Of a DNA stretch of 64,000 nt, positions 1 to 10,283 are shown in pieces. The notes under the pieces are model-generated. The model made no database searches, was not told the DNA's origin, and worked only from the letters and a program-made list of their open reading frames with translations. Made by a program: the position numbers and the translations under genes. Origin of the DNA: Adiantum capillus-veneris (taxonomy: Eukaryota > Streptophyta > Polypodiopsida > Polypodiales > Pteridaceae). The DNA lies in NCBI GenBank assembly GCA_014529385.2, contig CM043959.1, forward strand, positions 7,867,026 to 7,931,025, written 5' to 3'. The first letter of the stretch is position 1. The number at the start of each line of letters is the position of its first letter.

Positions 1-1
1 C

Positions 2-2374
2 TTCTTTGGATTCATGTTGCATAGCTTCTTCATATGATTCCGGCTCTCCAGAATCTGAGATCAAGAGATGGTTGAAGGAAGGAACAAACCTTTCTAGAGG
101 TCTACTTGCTCTTGTAGATCTTCGGGGAATAGGTTGAGGCTCCTCATTTGGTTGACGTTGTTGCACATTGTCACCGTTTGCAGTCCTTGAGTCTTCACCG
201 TCCTCAAGCTCCATGTACTCATCACCTGTTTCTTTTGTTTGTTTTCTTTCCAAGTAATCTTTGTACATATTTTGTTCGTTAAAAATTACATCCCTACTCC
301 TTAAGATTTTACCATCTTCAGGATTGCATAGGCGATACCCAAAGTCTCCTTCTCCATAGCCAATGAAGAAACACTTTTTGGACTTTGCATCTAACTTTGA
401 TCTTAGGCTTCTATCTATGTGCATGAAAGCCTCACACCCAAACACTTTGAGAAATGCATAATTCACCGGTTTACCTGTCCATGCCTCTTCTGGAACTCCC
501 CCATCCAATGCCGTTGAGGGTGACCGATTGATTAAGTACACAGACGTACTTACAGCTTCTGCCCAAAGCTCAAGCGGTAGGCCTGCATGTAGCCGCATGC
601 TTCGTGCTCGTTCCATGATTGTCCTGTTCATCCTTTCGGAAATCCCATTATGTTGAGGTGTCCTTCGGGTTGTCCTTTGCCTCCGAATTCCATTGCTAGC
701 ACAAAAGCTTTCAAAAGCTTGGCTGCAATATTCACCTCCATTGTCGGATCTGAGGCATTTAACCTTGGTACGTGTTTCATTCTCCACAAAGGCTTTCCAC
801 CTTTGAAATATGGAAAATACATCGGATTTATTCTTCATGACATAAAACCATGTTTTTCTAGTCGCATCGTCTATGAATGTTACATAGTACAATGAGCCAC
901 CAAGTGATGGTGTACTTGCAGGACCCCAAACATCAGAATGAACCAACTCAAGTTTTTTATTTTTTCTTTCATTTCCTGATTTTTGAAAGTTTACCCTCTT
1001 TTGGTTACCATAAACACAATCTTCACAGAACTCTAAGTCCACTTCTTTCAAACCTGGTAGAAGCTTCTTTGTTTGAAGGATTTGCATTCCTTTGGCACTC
1101 ATATGCCCAAGTCGGTAGTGCCACACCGCACTGTCAACTTCTGTAGTTGCTGGACAAGCTGAAGGTTGCGTGCTAACAGTACACAAGTAAAGTGTACCGA
1201 CTTTTTCACCCTTGGCAACCACCAAAGATCCCTTTGAGATTTTCCACCGTTTGTTTCCGAATGCAATGTTGTGACCTTCATCGTCCAATTGTCCTATAGA
1301 GATCAAATTTTTGCGAAGAGAAGGAACATGCCTAACATCTTTAAGCTTCCATTCATTTCTGTTAGTAGTTTTGACAGAAACTGTACCTTTGCCAACAATC
1401 TCACAAGCTTCATCATCTCCCAAGTATACATACCCAAAATTACCTTTGGTGTAGTCTTGGAAATGTTGCTTGTGTGGTGTCGCATGGAATGAAGCCCCGG
1501 AATCTACTATCCAGCAATTAGACACATTGTCTAATGAGAGAATTAGAGCATCTTGCTCTACTTTACCTGCCACATTGGCCTCCGATGTTGGCTTGTTGTC
1601 TTGAGACTCTGTCTCCTTCTTCTTCTTGGACCAGCAATCCTTCTTGACGTGGCCTTTCTTGCCGCAGTTCCAACATTCAAGAACTAACTTTGTGCGTGAC
1701 TTGCTGCGCCTTGAGCGATCACGACCCTTTTGGTTTTTGAACCTCTCCTTAGGCCTTCCTCTTGTTTCCACTGATAGTGCAGCACTTGATGATTCTCCCG
1801 TGCTTCTCCTTCGCATTTCCTCGCTTAGGAGAACACCCACAACATCATCAAACTTAAGAGTATTTGTGCCAGAGATAGAATTACTTACAGCCATCACAAG
1901 GCTGTCCCAACTATCCGGTAGAGATGATAGTATAAGGAGAGCTCGTACTTCGTCATCGAAATTGATTTTCACTGATCGAAGTTGACTTATGTTTGTGTTA
2001 AAGTCATTTAGGTGTTCTGCAACTGAACCATTCTCTGCCATCTTTAGATTGAACAAGCGCTTCATAAGAAATACCTTATTGGATGCCGATGGTTTCTCGT
2101 AGAAGTCGTCAAGTGACTTCATCAAGTCCTCCGTGGTCTTCATCTCCGAAACATTGAAGGCCACCGTTGACGCCAAGCTTAACCGGATTGTTCCCAGTGC
2201 CTTTCGATCAAGGACAATCCATGATTCATCTGCCATTGTTGCGGGCTTCTTCGCAAGACCTCCTAGTGGCAAATAGAGGTCCTTCTGGTAGAGATAGTCT
2301 TCAATCTGCATCTTCCAATGTTGGTAGTTTTTGCCGTTGAACTTCTCAATCTTGAGCTTCCCATCCTCTGCCAT
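2..2374 (-). CDS. copia gag-pol polyprotein, N-terminal about 790 residues
   Basis: The ATG at 2374-2372 opens a frame that stays open to the left edge; I checked the same frame at the zinc knuckle, protease, integrase and left edge. Residues 1-220 are copia-type gag. About 240 is a CCHC knuckle (CWNCGKKGHVKKDC). About 290 is the aspartic protease site (WIVDSGASFH). About 415-460 is the HHCC zinc domain of integrase (WHYRLGHM ... CEDCVYG). The integrase core follows with HSDVWGP, LRSDNGGEY and the NGISERMNR glutamate. The left end reads PESYEEAM, the linker before copia reverse transcriptase. The polyprotein would be cut by its own protease to make the capsid and the integration machinery. 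No stop or frameshift is visible, unlike almost every other element here, which suggests a young copy. RT is not in view. Confidence 0.9.
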   Translation of the reverse strand, partial: MAEDGKLKIEKFNGKNYQHWKMQIEDYLYQKDLYLPLGGLAKKPATMADESWIVLDRKALGTIRLSLASTVAFNVSEMKTTEDLMKSLDDFYEKPSASNKVFLMKRLFNLKMAENGSVAEHLNDFNTNISQLRSVKINFDDEVRALLILSSLPDSWDSLVMAVSNSISGTNTLKFDDVVGVLLSEEMRRRSTGESSSAALSVETRGRPKERFKNQKGRDRSRRSKSRTKLVLECWNCGKKGHVKKDCWSKKKKETESQDNKPTSEANVAGKVEQDALILSLDNVSNCWIVDSGASFHATPHKQHFQDYTKGNFGYVYLGDDEACEIVGKGTVSVKTTNRNEWKLKDVRHVPSLRKNLISIGQLDDEGHNIAFGNKRWKISKGSLVVAKGEKVGTLYLCTVSTQPSACPATTEVDSAVWHYRLGHMSAKGMQILQTKKLLPGLKEVDLEFCEDCVYGNQKRVNFQKSGNERKNKKLELVHSDVWGPASTPSLGGSLYYVTFIDDATRKTWFYVMKNKSDVFSIFQRWKAFVENETRTKVKCLRSDNGGEYCSQAFESFCASNGIRRQRTTRRTPQHNGISERMNRTIMERARSMRLHAGLPLELWAEAVSTSVYLINRSPSTALDGGVPEEAWTGKPVNYAFLKVFGCEAFMHIDRSLRSKLDAKSKKCFFIGYGEGDFGYRLCNPEDGKILRSRDVIFNEQNMYKDYLERKQTKETGDEYMELEDGEDSRTANGDNVQQRQPNEEPQPIPRRSTRASRPLERFVPSFNHLLISDSGEPESYEEAMQHESKE

Positions 2375-2430
2375 AACTCCCACTCAATTCAAGGAATCCT
2401 TTCCTTGAGATAATTTAGCTACGAGCAAAC

Positions 2431-2445
2431 CTTGCTCTGATACCA
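2431..2445 (-). other. Primer-binding site (initiator Met tRNA type)
   Basis: Read on the minus strand this is TGGTATCAGAGCAAG, the usual plant copia PBS complementary to the 3' end of initiator methionine tRNA. It starts two bases after the LTR end (...CCTAACA) and fixes the LTR border and element polarity. Confidence 0.9.
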
Positions 2446-2447
2446 GT

Positions 2448-3192
2448 TGTTAGGAAATAAGACGTAGCTAAATAGATAATTGAGTAGATTACTTAATGGA
2501 GAGAGACAGATTTACATACACGAGATTATAGAGTAGAGAGAGAGAGAGAGAGTACACACGATATACGTGGTTCACCCAATGTGGGCTACGTCCACGGGAA
2601 AGCAGCCACTCAATGGCTTTAGTACTTCAAAACAAGAAGTAATTTACAAAGGGATTATACCCTTAATGGAGCTCCCGCCTTGCTTCACTCTCACCACCTC
2701 ACACTCACCTTGTTGCATCAACTTCACACTATGAAATGTGTGTAGAAATGGCCTCCTTTTATAGGCCAAAAGGGCTGCCCTCTCTTATGAGAGACAGCCA
2801 TGTGTAGCCGCCCTTGTGCGAATAAGTCCAAATCGGACCCTCCAATCCGCCCATGTGTGGCCGCCCTTGAGAAGACAAGTCCGCTTTTGAATTCGGCCAC
2901 CGGCCATTGACTTCCGACCACCGGCCATTGACTACCGGCCTTCGGCCACTGGGCATTGACTTCCAACCACCGGCCACCGGCCAACCGACTGGTTGTTTTC
3001 CGACCACTTTCCGGCCGCCGTCCGGCCATAATATTCCGGCGAAAAAGAATATTCCGGCGAAAAAAAGTCTCGGGGGCCTCCGCCCCTGAGGCCTTTAAAG
3101 TTGCCCCTGATTCTTGTCCGTGAATATTTTGGTTTCCGGTGAGTGATTTTCCTTCACGCACGATGGCTTCTCCTCATAATGGGGGCCTTACA
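2448..3192 (-). repeat. copia 5' LTR (745 bp)
   Basis: Read on the minus strand the LTR begins TGTAAGG and ends CCTAACA, short imperfect inverted ends with the TG...CA rule. It contains a TATA box (2757-2763), a GA microsatellite (about 2527-2550) in the transcribed part, and repeated GGCCG-rich motifs in U3 (about 2895-3030). The left border is fixed by the PBS; the right border is inferred from the inverted end and the change of sequence. Confidence 0.8.
2757..2763 (-). promoter_or_regulatory. TATA box of the copia LTR
   Basis: Minus strand reads TATAAAAGGAGG within the LTR, about 430 bp from its 5' end and about 310 bp before its 3' end. It is a good plant RNA polymerase II TATA match and the probable element promoter. 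Confidence 0.6.
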
Positions 3193-3252
3193 AATGTGCG
3201 CTTTTACCACAGAAAATTACAAGGGTAAATCAGGCTCCATACTTAACATATC

Positions 3253-5568
3253 TTGCTCACCAAAACGGATTATGCAACTCTACCTTATGTGGCTCCTGTG
3301 GCAATATATGAACCTGTCGATTCTGATCCAACCACGGTCAAAGACAGATGTTCAGTAGTGATACAGTCTTCTTGGAATACCATTGTCAGTTGTATGGGAC
3401 AATTGGTGGAGGCTGCTAGATCAGAAGACGAGATCAATAAGCTCAAGGCTGACTTGGCAGAAGCACAACATCAGATTGCAACACTCTAGAAAGCCCAGAA
3501 AATGCAGAACATACAACACAGGGTATTGGAAGCTCAATCAGAAAGAGCTCAGGAGTTGTTGAACAAGAAGCTAGCCAAGGCTGAGTCTGAAATTATGATC
3601 ATGAAGAGTCAAAGGAATGAGGCACTGAGAGCTGCCGAGCGAGCTGAAACAGGGCTCAGAATGAAGCGGACAGAATTCATGAAGCTGCTAGTGCACCATA
3701 CGGCTATGAAGCGTTCGGTGACTGACAGATACATCTACAATAGCTTGTCTGAAATTTTAAACCCCGCAGGCAATGCTGTTTTTGACTTAGAAAATTTAAA
3801 GTCCTTAATGGAAAGTTTGCAGAGTGATTTGCAGGACAAGATGGGTGAGTTCAATAATGCTCTGATGAAGCAAGCCATAATGGATTATATTGAGCAACAG
3901 ACTTCCCCGGATGAGGAACGAGAAGATGAAGAAGATGAAGTTGATCAGGAGGAGGATGATGAAGAGGCTGGGCATACAAAGGATGATGATGATGCCCCAC
4001 CACCATCTCCACCCCCAGGACCTGGTACTGGTGAGACAGGGCTAGATGAAGGCGGCCAGTCACAGCCAGACCAACCAGACCAGACTGAGGGACAACAAGA
4101 AGGACAGGGAACATAGCACCAGTCAGGTCATCAACAGACTGAAGAGCAGCAGCCCAGTAACACTGAGAATCAGCCCACGGATTAGTCCCATCACTGCAGA
4201 GAGGCTAAAGGGAAAATGAAGGTTCAGGATGAAGGACCAGTGAATGATCATGAGCATTCACTGCAGCTCATTACCTTGAATAAGCAACTGAGACATCAAC
4301 ATGCCTCCATCACTAGACAGTATCTGGAGGATGATGCTCTCAGGACTGATTTAGAAAGGTTCCAAAGACTATATGTGGGAGCCAAGGAAATGGTAGAACA
4401 TTGGAAATCTGCTGCTTTCCATGATAAAGAAGCTTGTAGACTACCCGCGCATCCCAGTACAGTTCAGCTGTTGGAACAAGTTTCGGAATGGATACTCAAT
4501 GCTCATGAGAAAGTGGTAAACCCGCACTGGCAAAGAGAGTCTACTGCAGATTGTCAGTCTTTAGCTCTAGAACTGGAACTTCTGCTGGGTAACAAACCAA
4601 CTTACCTCTGTATGAAGGACGTTAGGGTCCAACTTAAGGATGTTCTGGTACAACTGCAAACTGCAAGAGGAGTTTTGGACTAGAGAGTGAAAGCCATCCC
4701 GGAGGACCAGACAGCCACTAGCAGAGGACCTCAAACGCGAATGTCAGTGGAAGCACAGGCAACTGCTCTCCGAACTCTATTCCAGCTAGTAAGAATTACT
4801 AGGAAGATGATGCAACAAGAAAACCAGGCAGTCCTGAATTTCCTGGAATTTGTGTCTGATTCTCCTATTCTCTTGTATGGTGTTCCAGCAAGAGAAACTG
4901 AGTTGCCAAGATTCTTTCCAGCGTTGTATCCTCAACATCAAGAACCAGGTGATCGAGTCACATATTTCAAAATAACTGATGAGCTTCGGGATTGGTATGA
5001 GTGATCAACTGTGGAATGGAAGACTTGGCAGACATTGCTCAATGATGCTCTTCAAATCAATGACATCCAGGCAATGAAGGAAGAGCTACACAGGATTCAG
5101 CTGTGTATGGGCCAGTGGAAGATTCAGGTCAGAGGATTGACTAGGATTACTAATCAGTTACTACAACTCACGGTCGAATCTTCCAAACTGCCTGAGAAAG
5201 ACATTGCAGCAAAGCCGGGTCTGGCACCGCAGTACAGGGAGATGGCTGAGATTCTATTCGAAGCTCGCGTCAAAACAAATCAGCCTCTTCCAGAAGGATG
5301 GATCCATACTGCTTCGCATTGTCATAAACTGGCAAGAACCAGACTGAGCAAGGGCAGGCGTACACTCTATGATCCTGACACCAAAACCTATCATTCTCTC
5401 ACACCTTATGAGGTAGAGATGACCACAGACCGGCGGGATCAGCTTGAGCAAGAGGCCATTTACCGACTGATTCAGAAGGAGAATGCTGATGCTGGAACTT
5501 CTCAGGCACCAATCCGGTCAAAGAGAAAAGGCAAAAGGAAGACGGTCCAATGGAAGGATACTGGGTAG
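3253..5568 (+). pseudogene. Uncharacterised coiled-coil/gag-like protein, one frame with six stops
   Basis: Five consecutive open segments (3253-3489, 3502-4116, 4216-4683, 4687-5004, 5011-5568) share one reading frame and are separated only by stops, implying an original protein of more than 770 residues. Order: an N-terminal part, a heptad-rich coiled-coil stretch (about 3500-3700), an acidic D/E run (3910-3990), a P/G/Q/T-rich linker (3990-4180), helical segments rich in L and Q, and a basic C-terminus (RSKRKGKRK at about 5517-5543). No CCHC knuckle or enzymatic motif is present. The stops are TAG at 3487, 4114, 4183, 4681 and 5566 and TGA at 5002; each TAG would be CAG and the TGA would be CGA with one C-to-T change. 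I do not recognise the family; its position ahead of a PPT and LTR suggests a structural (gag-like) protein. Confidence 0.6.
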
Positions 5569-5831
5569 TTCTATCTCAGAATTCAGGGGCGACTTTTCTT
5601 CTCAACAGGCAGGGAGAGGTGACAACTCCGCCTTGGCCTTTTCAGCTGCCTCTCGCAATCTGTGATCTTTCTAGAGCTCTGCATCCTTCACCATCTTCTC
5701 AATGTCAGACTCTGACAATACACAAGATTGAATAGTTACCTGCATCCCAACATCAGAACCAGACAATGGATTTTTCAGTCTCACATCAGAATCAGATAGG
5801 CGAATTTTTCAGAAATTTTGGAATCTTGCCA

Positions 5832-5854
5832 AAATTCAAGAAAGAAGGGAAAGA
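5832..5854 (+). other. Polypurine tract
   Basis: A purine-rich run ending AAGAAAGAAGGGAAAGA lies directly before TGTAGACGG. It is in the place and form of a plus-strand PPT that primes second-strand synthesis, and it sets the start of the 3' LTR. Confidence 0.7.
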
Positions 5855-6313
5855 TGTAGACGGCTGGATAGTCACCATGTGGGAACGTGTTCTTAGAAGA
5901 TGGACAACGAATCACTTAGTAATTACAAGAGTAATTACTACAGTAAACCCGAAGTATATAAATAGGGCCCATTACATTGATATCGGGTTGGCAATTGTAA
6001 TCACTTGTATTAGCGCTTTGGGCTATAATTGCACTTGAGCATCAGTGGCAATATTATTGGCTATACTTTTTCTCTGTAATCATATTCGCTGTAATCTCAA
6101 TCATGGTATATATTTCAGCGATACTTACTTCTCAACAGTCTTCTGAATCTGAATGTGAATTTGAACTTTATAAGTCTGACTCTTATTTCAGTATCCACAA
6201 TTCAGTCTAGTCTCTGATTTCTGTTTAGTCTGCTGTCTGAAATCTTTCCACACTAGTAGCTGAAATCCTTCAACACTGGAATTAGTTGTCTCAAGAGATT
6301 AGCTCCAATTCCA
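5855..6313 (+). repeat. Putative 3' LTR (right end uncertain)
   Basis: It starts TGTAGACGG directly after the PPT and contains a strong TATA box (5955-5964). The end is provisionally put at CCA (6311-6313); no second LTR is available to confirm it. Confidence 0.5.
5955..5964 (+). promoter_or_regulatory. TATA box in the putative LTR
   Basis: TATATAAATAGGGCCC is an excellent plant TATA match about 100 bp into the putative LTR, so U3 would be short. Confidence 0.6.
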
Positions 6314-7449
6314 TGTGCGGACCTAAAGATTGGTAGAAATTGCCAATTTTATTAGTGTGTGTGTCTAAAAAAGTGTTTAATTTTCATGGTTGATTCATAT
6401 TTTGATTGCATAATTGATGTGTGTAATGGTTAAATGCTACATTTTTTGTGCTCAAAAGAAGGATTTACACACTCCAATTGTGTCAATTTTTGACTTAATT
6501 TTGCTAGTTTAATTGCCTAGTCTTGACTTTATTGATTAAATTCTTGGGCAATTGAATTGATGTGATTTGTGTGGTAATTAGGCTGCACTATTCCCCAATG
6601 TGTGGAGAATTTGTATAAAATTTTTGGGTATTTTTTGGATAATTTTTGTAATTTTGCTAATTTCTTACTAATTTTTGCATTAAGTTTTGGTTAATTCTGT
6701 AAAAATTTGATATTTAGCGATCTTTAGGAGCTATTTTGTGTGTGGGTATTAATGGAATCATTTTGTTTGCATTTGTGCCCTTCGTGGTCAAGTTTTGAGT
6801 GTTTTACTATTGCCGAGGACCGGGTTGACGATTTTGTCGAATTTGGCATTTTGGGTAAAAACTGCTATTTTTGGTGTGCTTTTTTGCGTATCAGAAATGC
6901 TCGGTTGCGAATGACAATGATTTTCTAAGGTTTCTAGAATTTGTTAAAAAAATCTTTTGTGGCATATTTTGGGATTTTCTTGCGATTTTTGGAGTTTCGG
7001 CTAATTTTTGGCATTTCTGGAAATTTGAAAAAAAAATAATAAAAAAGACCGGTTTCGAACTCGATTGCCGTGCCTTGTGGTGCATAAAAAAACCTTAGTC
7101 GAACGAGATCTTTAGGATCGCTTGCGATAGTTTTTTTGACTTTAAAATTATCTTCTTCTTCTTTTCTCTCCGTGCCAACACCACCCATCACACACACAAA
7201 CACACTCCCATCCACTCTCTCTCTAACTCTCTCTCCTCCCTCTAGTCTGCCACTCTTTCTCTCTCTCTCTCTCTCTCTCTAACTCTCTAACTCTGTCTCC
7301 TCCCTCTGACTTACTATAGTCTCCCACTCTCTCTCTCTCTCTAACTCTCTCTCCTCCCTCTAACTTACTCTAGTCTCTCACTTTCTCTCTACTCTCACTC
7401 TCTTCTCACTCTCTCTCTCTCTCACTACCCGGTGCGCCAAGCCGCCAGG

Positions 7450-7514
<65 letters not shown>

Positions 7515-7535
7515 CCGGTGCGCCAAGCCGCCAGG

Positions 7536-7632
<97 letters not shown>

Positions 7633-8600
7633 CCGCACGAGGTACTGCCAGTCGGACCCAGAAGCCGTGTTGTTTACTGACGTGCCGCGCGCTGTCCCAG
7701 CTGTCAACCCCGCCTTGTGCTCTGCGCCCTGGTTCCTCTCCGTCTGAAGCATGTTGCGTGTTGCTGACATCCCCGCAATAACGCATCAGGCAAGCCCGTG
7801 GTCAACGCCAGGTTAGTTTAGTTAGCCCTAGGTTAGTTTAGTTAAGGTAAAATTACTTTAGTGGTTAGTTTTTTAAAAATCAATCAAATTTTTAAAAAAA
7901 ATTAATAAAAATATATATAATAAAAATAAATAAATAAATAGATGAAAAACCCAAAACCAAAAATCACAAAAATCAAATAAAAATTCACAAAAAGAAAAAA
8001 AACATAAAAAATCAATAAAAGGCATGAAAATTTACAAAAAAGAGAAAACTAAAAAAACTCATAAAACTTTTAAAAAGAGTTTAAAAGTTTGCAAAAATTA
8101 GAAAAATAAGAGGCTCAAAAAAATCCAATAAAAAAGTAAAAAAAAAAGAGATTAGAAAAACATCAAAAAACTTATAAAAAAGAAAATACTTCATAAAAAA
8201 CTCAAAAAGAACTTTAAAAATCACAAAAAATATTAATTTAAACAAAAACTCTAAAAATCCAAAAAACCCATAGATAATTCACAAAAAGAGTAAAAAACAT
8301 AAAAATTTTGTAAAAATTAAAAATATGATAAAAAAACACAATAAACCACAAATAATTCAAAAATTTCCCAAAAAATCTAAACTTCTCAAAAAATCAAAAC
8401 CTTCTCAAAAAATACTAAAAATTTACGAAATTCAAAATTTTATTAAAAATTAGAAAAAATAAAAAGAAAGTCGTCGAAAGTACCAAAAATAGCCAGAAAG
8501 ACCTAGAAAAGCAAAAAGCAAAATTGAAAGAGCAGCAAACTGTGCAAGAGCAAATCAGACCAGCAAAAAAAGAGAAAACAGTCAACTCGAAGCCGTGAGA
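6314..8600. other. Non-coding, low-complexity interval
   Basis: No supportable gene. 6314-7130 is T-rich on the plus strand with many TTTTT and TTTG words. 7150-7630 is CT-rich with several microsatellite blocks. 7850-8590 is strongly A-rich (AAAAAT/AAAAAC words). Such strand-biased blocks resemble the untranslated leader of a large plant retrotransposon whose coding remnant may begin near 8601, but no PBS was found. Confidence 0.5.
7200..7627. repeat. CT/GA microsatellite array with an embedded GC-rich repeat
   Basis: Long CT-dinucleotide runs are interrupted twice by the same GC-rich segment (CCCGGTGCGCCAAGCCGCC), at about 7428 and 7514, a period near 86 bp. Long frames read here (SLSLSL or RERERE) are products of the repeat, not genes. 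Confidence 0.95.
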
Positions 8601-10106
8601 AGCATTCAAATTTTACAGCTATATGGCTACAATGGAGACAAGGTCTTATATGCAGATACAGAAGGCCATACATACTTAGTGAGTAGCAAAAGCAACACAG
8701 GAGCCAGATTCAGAGAAATCCTAGATGTTCACATACTTCACTGGAGCCAGGTATTGCAAGCTCAAAGATGAAGTGAAAAAAATTGATCCAAGTGTTTATC
8801 CAAAAATCTGCACAAGTCCGCAAAGCATCCATTTAGTGCATATGCAATCAGGGTCATTGTACATGGATTACAGTGGTCGAATCTATAATCGCAAACCATA
8901 ATTGCAAGATCCAACAGATCAACCAACAGAAGCCAATCTAATTGGAGAAAAAAGCCAAAGACAGTACAGAGGTCAAGACAGAGCAATCTACAGCTTGATG
9001 CTTAGTGTTTTAAAAGAAGATGCCGACAACTTGGCCATCACAAAAACAAAACCTCCTCAACTAGAGCTTGACATGACAGAACCAAATGAAATACCACCAG
9101 TCATGGCATATTGCTCAGATTGTGGACAAAAAGGTGGACATTTTTCAGCAAATTGTCCAAGAAATCCAGACAACAAGGACACATCATCTACTAACAAGCA
9201 AGGTACAAAGCAAATTGGAAATGCAAATCTTGATGTAAGTGCATTTAACTCGTCAATTTTAATGCAATCGGATGATTGTGCATTATCATTAGAAGCACCA
9301 GTGAAAGCACTGCAAGTTCAAAATCAGCATAAAGATGCTTAGGCACCTAAAAAGCTTAAAATTGATTCTTTGAACAACAAATTCCTTTATGAATTTGGTT
9401 AAGGTATCCAAATATCACCGAATGTTGAGAAGAATGTTAGGTTTGCAAATGATTTTGCATCCATTGCCACAAGTGTGTAGTCATTCACGAGTCTAAGGGA
9501 CACATAAGACAGAATGCTGTTAGCATTGTATGGTACACATAATTCATATGCACACTATGAGGACCAAAAAACGATGTACAAAAAAGATCAAGCTGTGTTT
9601 GAACGGCCCACATACCAGCTCATAGAAGTGCGTCCAGTGATAGATAAAAAAGGATGGTTCATTTTAGAGGAAAGAATCTATTATAGCCCATCCTCTCTAG
9701 AGCTGAAAGATATTACCAGAGTGAACCGAGGTTCAGAGCCAAACTCTCCTCCATTGGAGATCAAGCTTCGACATTATGACCAAACGAGCACATACTTTGA
9801 TCAAAATAGTCATAGATATAGACGGAGTCTAGCATCTATGATGCCTTGGGTCCTGACACCAGAGAAGCTCATATCATAGGAGACCCATGGGATAGACAAC
9901 ATCAGGACAAAGATAATGCTATCTATAGCTTCACTTAGGGAATAATTTGTCAGGTTTCAAGGAGATATATAAGAAGCTATGTAGAAGGTTTACAGATGCC
10001 AAACATCAACAGTGCTACCCAAAGTGTACCTTCACAGTCCCAAAAAGTGAGACTAAACCAAAGCCAAACAATTTTGAACTCTTACGATGAAGCAGGCTAT
10101 AGTGAC
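8601..10106 (+). pseudogene. Decayed coding remnant with a variant zinc knuckle
   Basis: Coding potential runs through several frames. About 8601-8768 reads LYGYNGDKVLYADTEGHTYL. A second frame runs from about 8740 through 8902-9342 and 9514-9879. A third, from about 9845 to 10106, ends LNSYDEAGYSD. The middle frame has a knuckle CSDCGQKGGHFSANC (about 9114-9158), i.e. C-X2-C-X5-H-X4-C, one residue longer than the standard C-X2-C-X4-H-X4-C. Stops in frame include TAG (9340, 9877) and TAA. The knuckle suggests a gag or viral-type coat protein; no enzyme domain is seen, so the family is unassigned (degraded gypsy, pararetrovirus-like or other). It is cut by LTR1 of the G array. Confidence 0.5.
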
Positions 10107-10242
10107 TAATGGGGCTTGGAGAAACACACCCAGACACAACACTCACACTCTTTCCCGTAGCCTGCGAGTGCACACTAGGCGGCTCTTATAGAAGAAAACC
10201 CTTACAACCAATGAGTTCTCACTCTTGAGCACACAACGATGG

Positions 10243-10283
<41 letters not shown>

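Larger units (their letters stand above)
1..3192 (-). mobile_element. Ty1/copia retrotransposon, 5' part (continues off the left edge)
   Basis: A minus-strand copia element is seen from its 5' LTR (2448-3192) through the PBS and gag-pol. Reverse transcriptase, RNase H and the 3' LTR must lie left of the window. The domain order gag, protease, integrase at the N-terminal side of pol is the copia order. The right boundary is placed where the LTR, read on the minus strand, starts TGTAAGG; beyond it lies the frame of a different element, so this copia inserted into the element at 3193-6313. The TSD cannot be checked because the other end is missing; the right-hand flank reads AATGT. Confidence 0.9.
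3193..6313 (+). mobile_element. Decayed plus-strand LTR element with a gag-like ORF only (5' part lost or displaced)
   Basis: A long degraded coding frame (3253-5568) is followed by about 285 bp of non-coding sequence, a polypurine tract (5832-5854) and an LTR starting TGTAGACGG at 5855. No protease, RT, RNase H or integrase motif is visible between the frame and the PPT, so it looks non-autonomous or internally deleted. Its left part is interrupted by the copia LTR. The right end, taken at the CCA near 6313, is uncertain. Confidence 0.65.

Noticed and set aside
3502-4116. A separate 204-residue gene
   Set aside because: It shares its frame with the segments before and after, separated only by TAG codons, so it is part of one decayed frame.
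3253-5568. Reassigned UAG codon (alternative genetic code)
   Set aside because: The copia frame and the gypsy integrase use the standard code, related copies alternate CAG and TAG at the same site, and TGA occurs as well. Decay by deamination is simpler.
7378-7786. Open frames of RERERE or SLSLSL in both strands
   Set aside because: They are translations of CT/GA microsatellites. The same applies to frames over 10246-10281, 14393-14444, 18564-18595 and 60985-61010.
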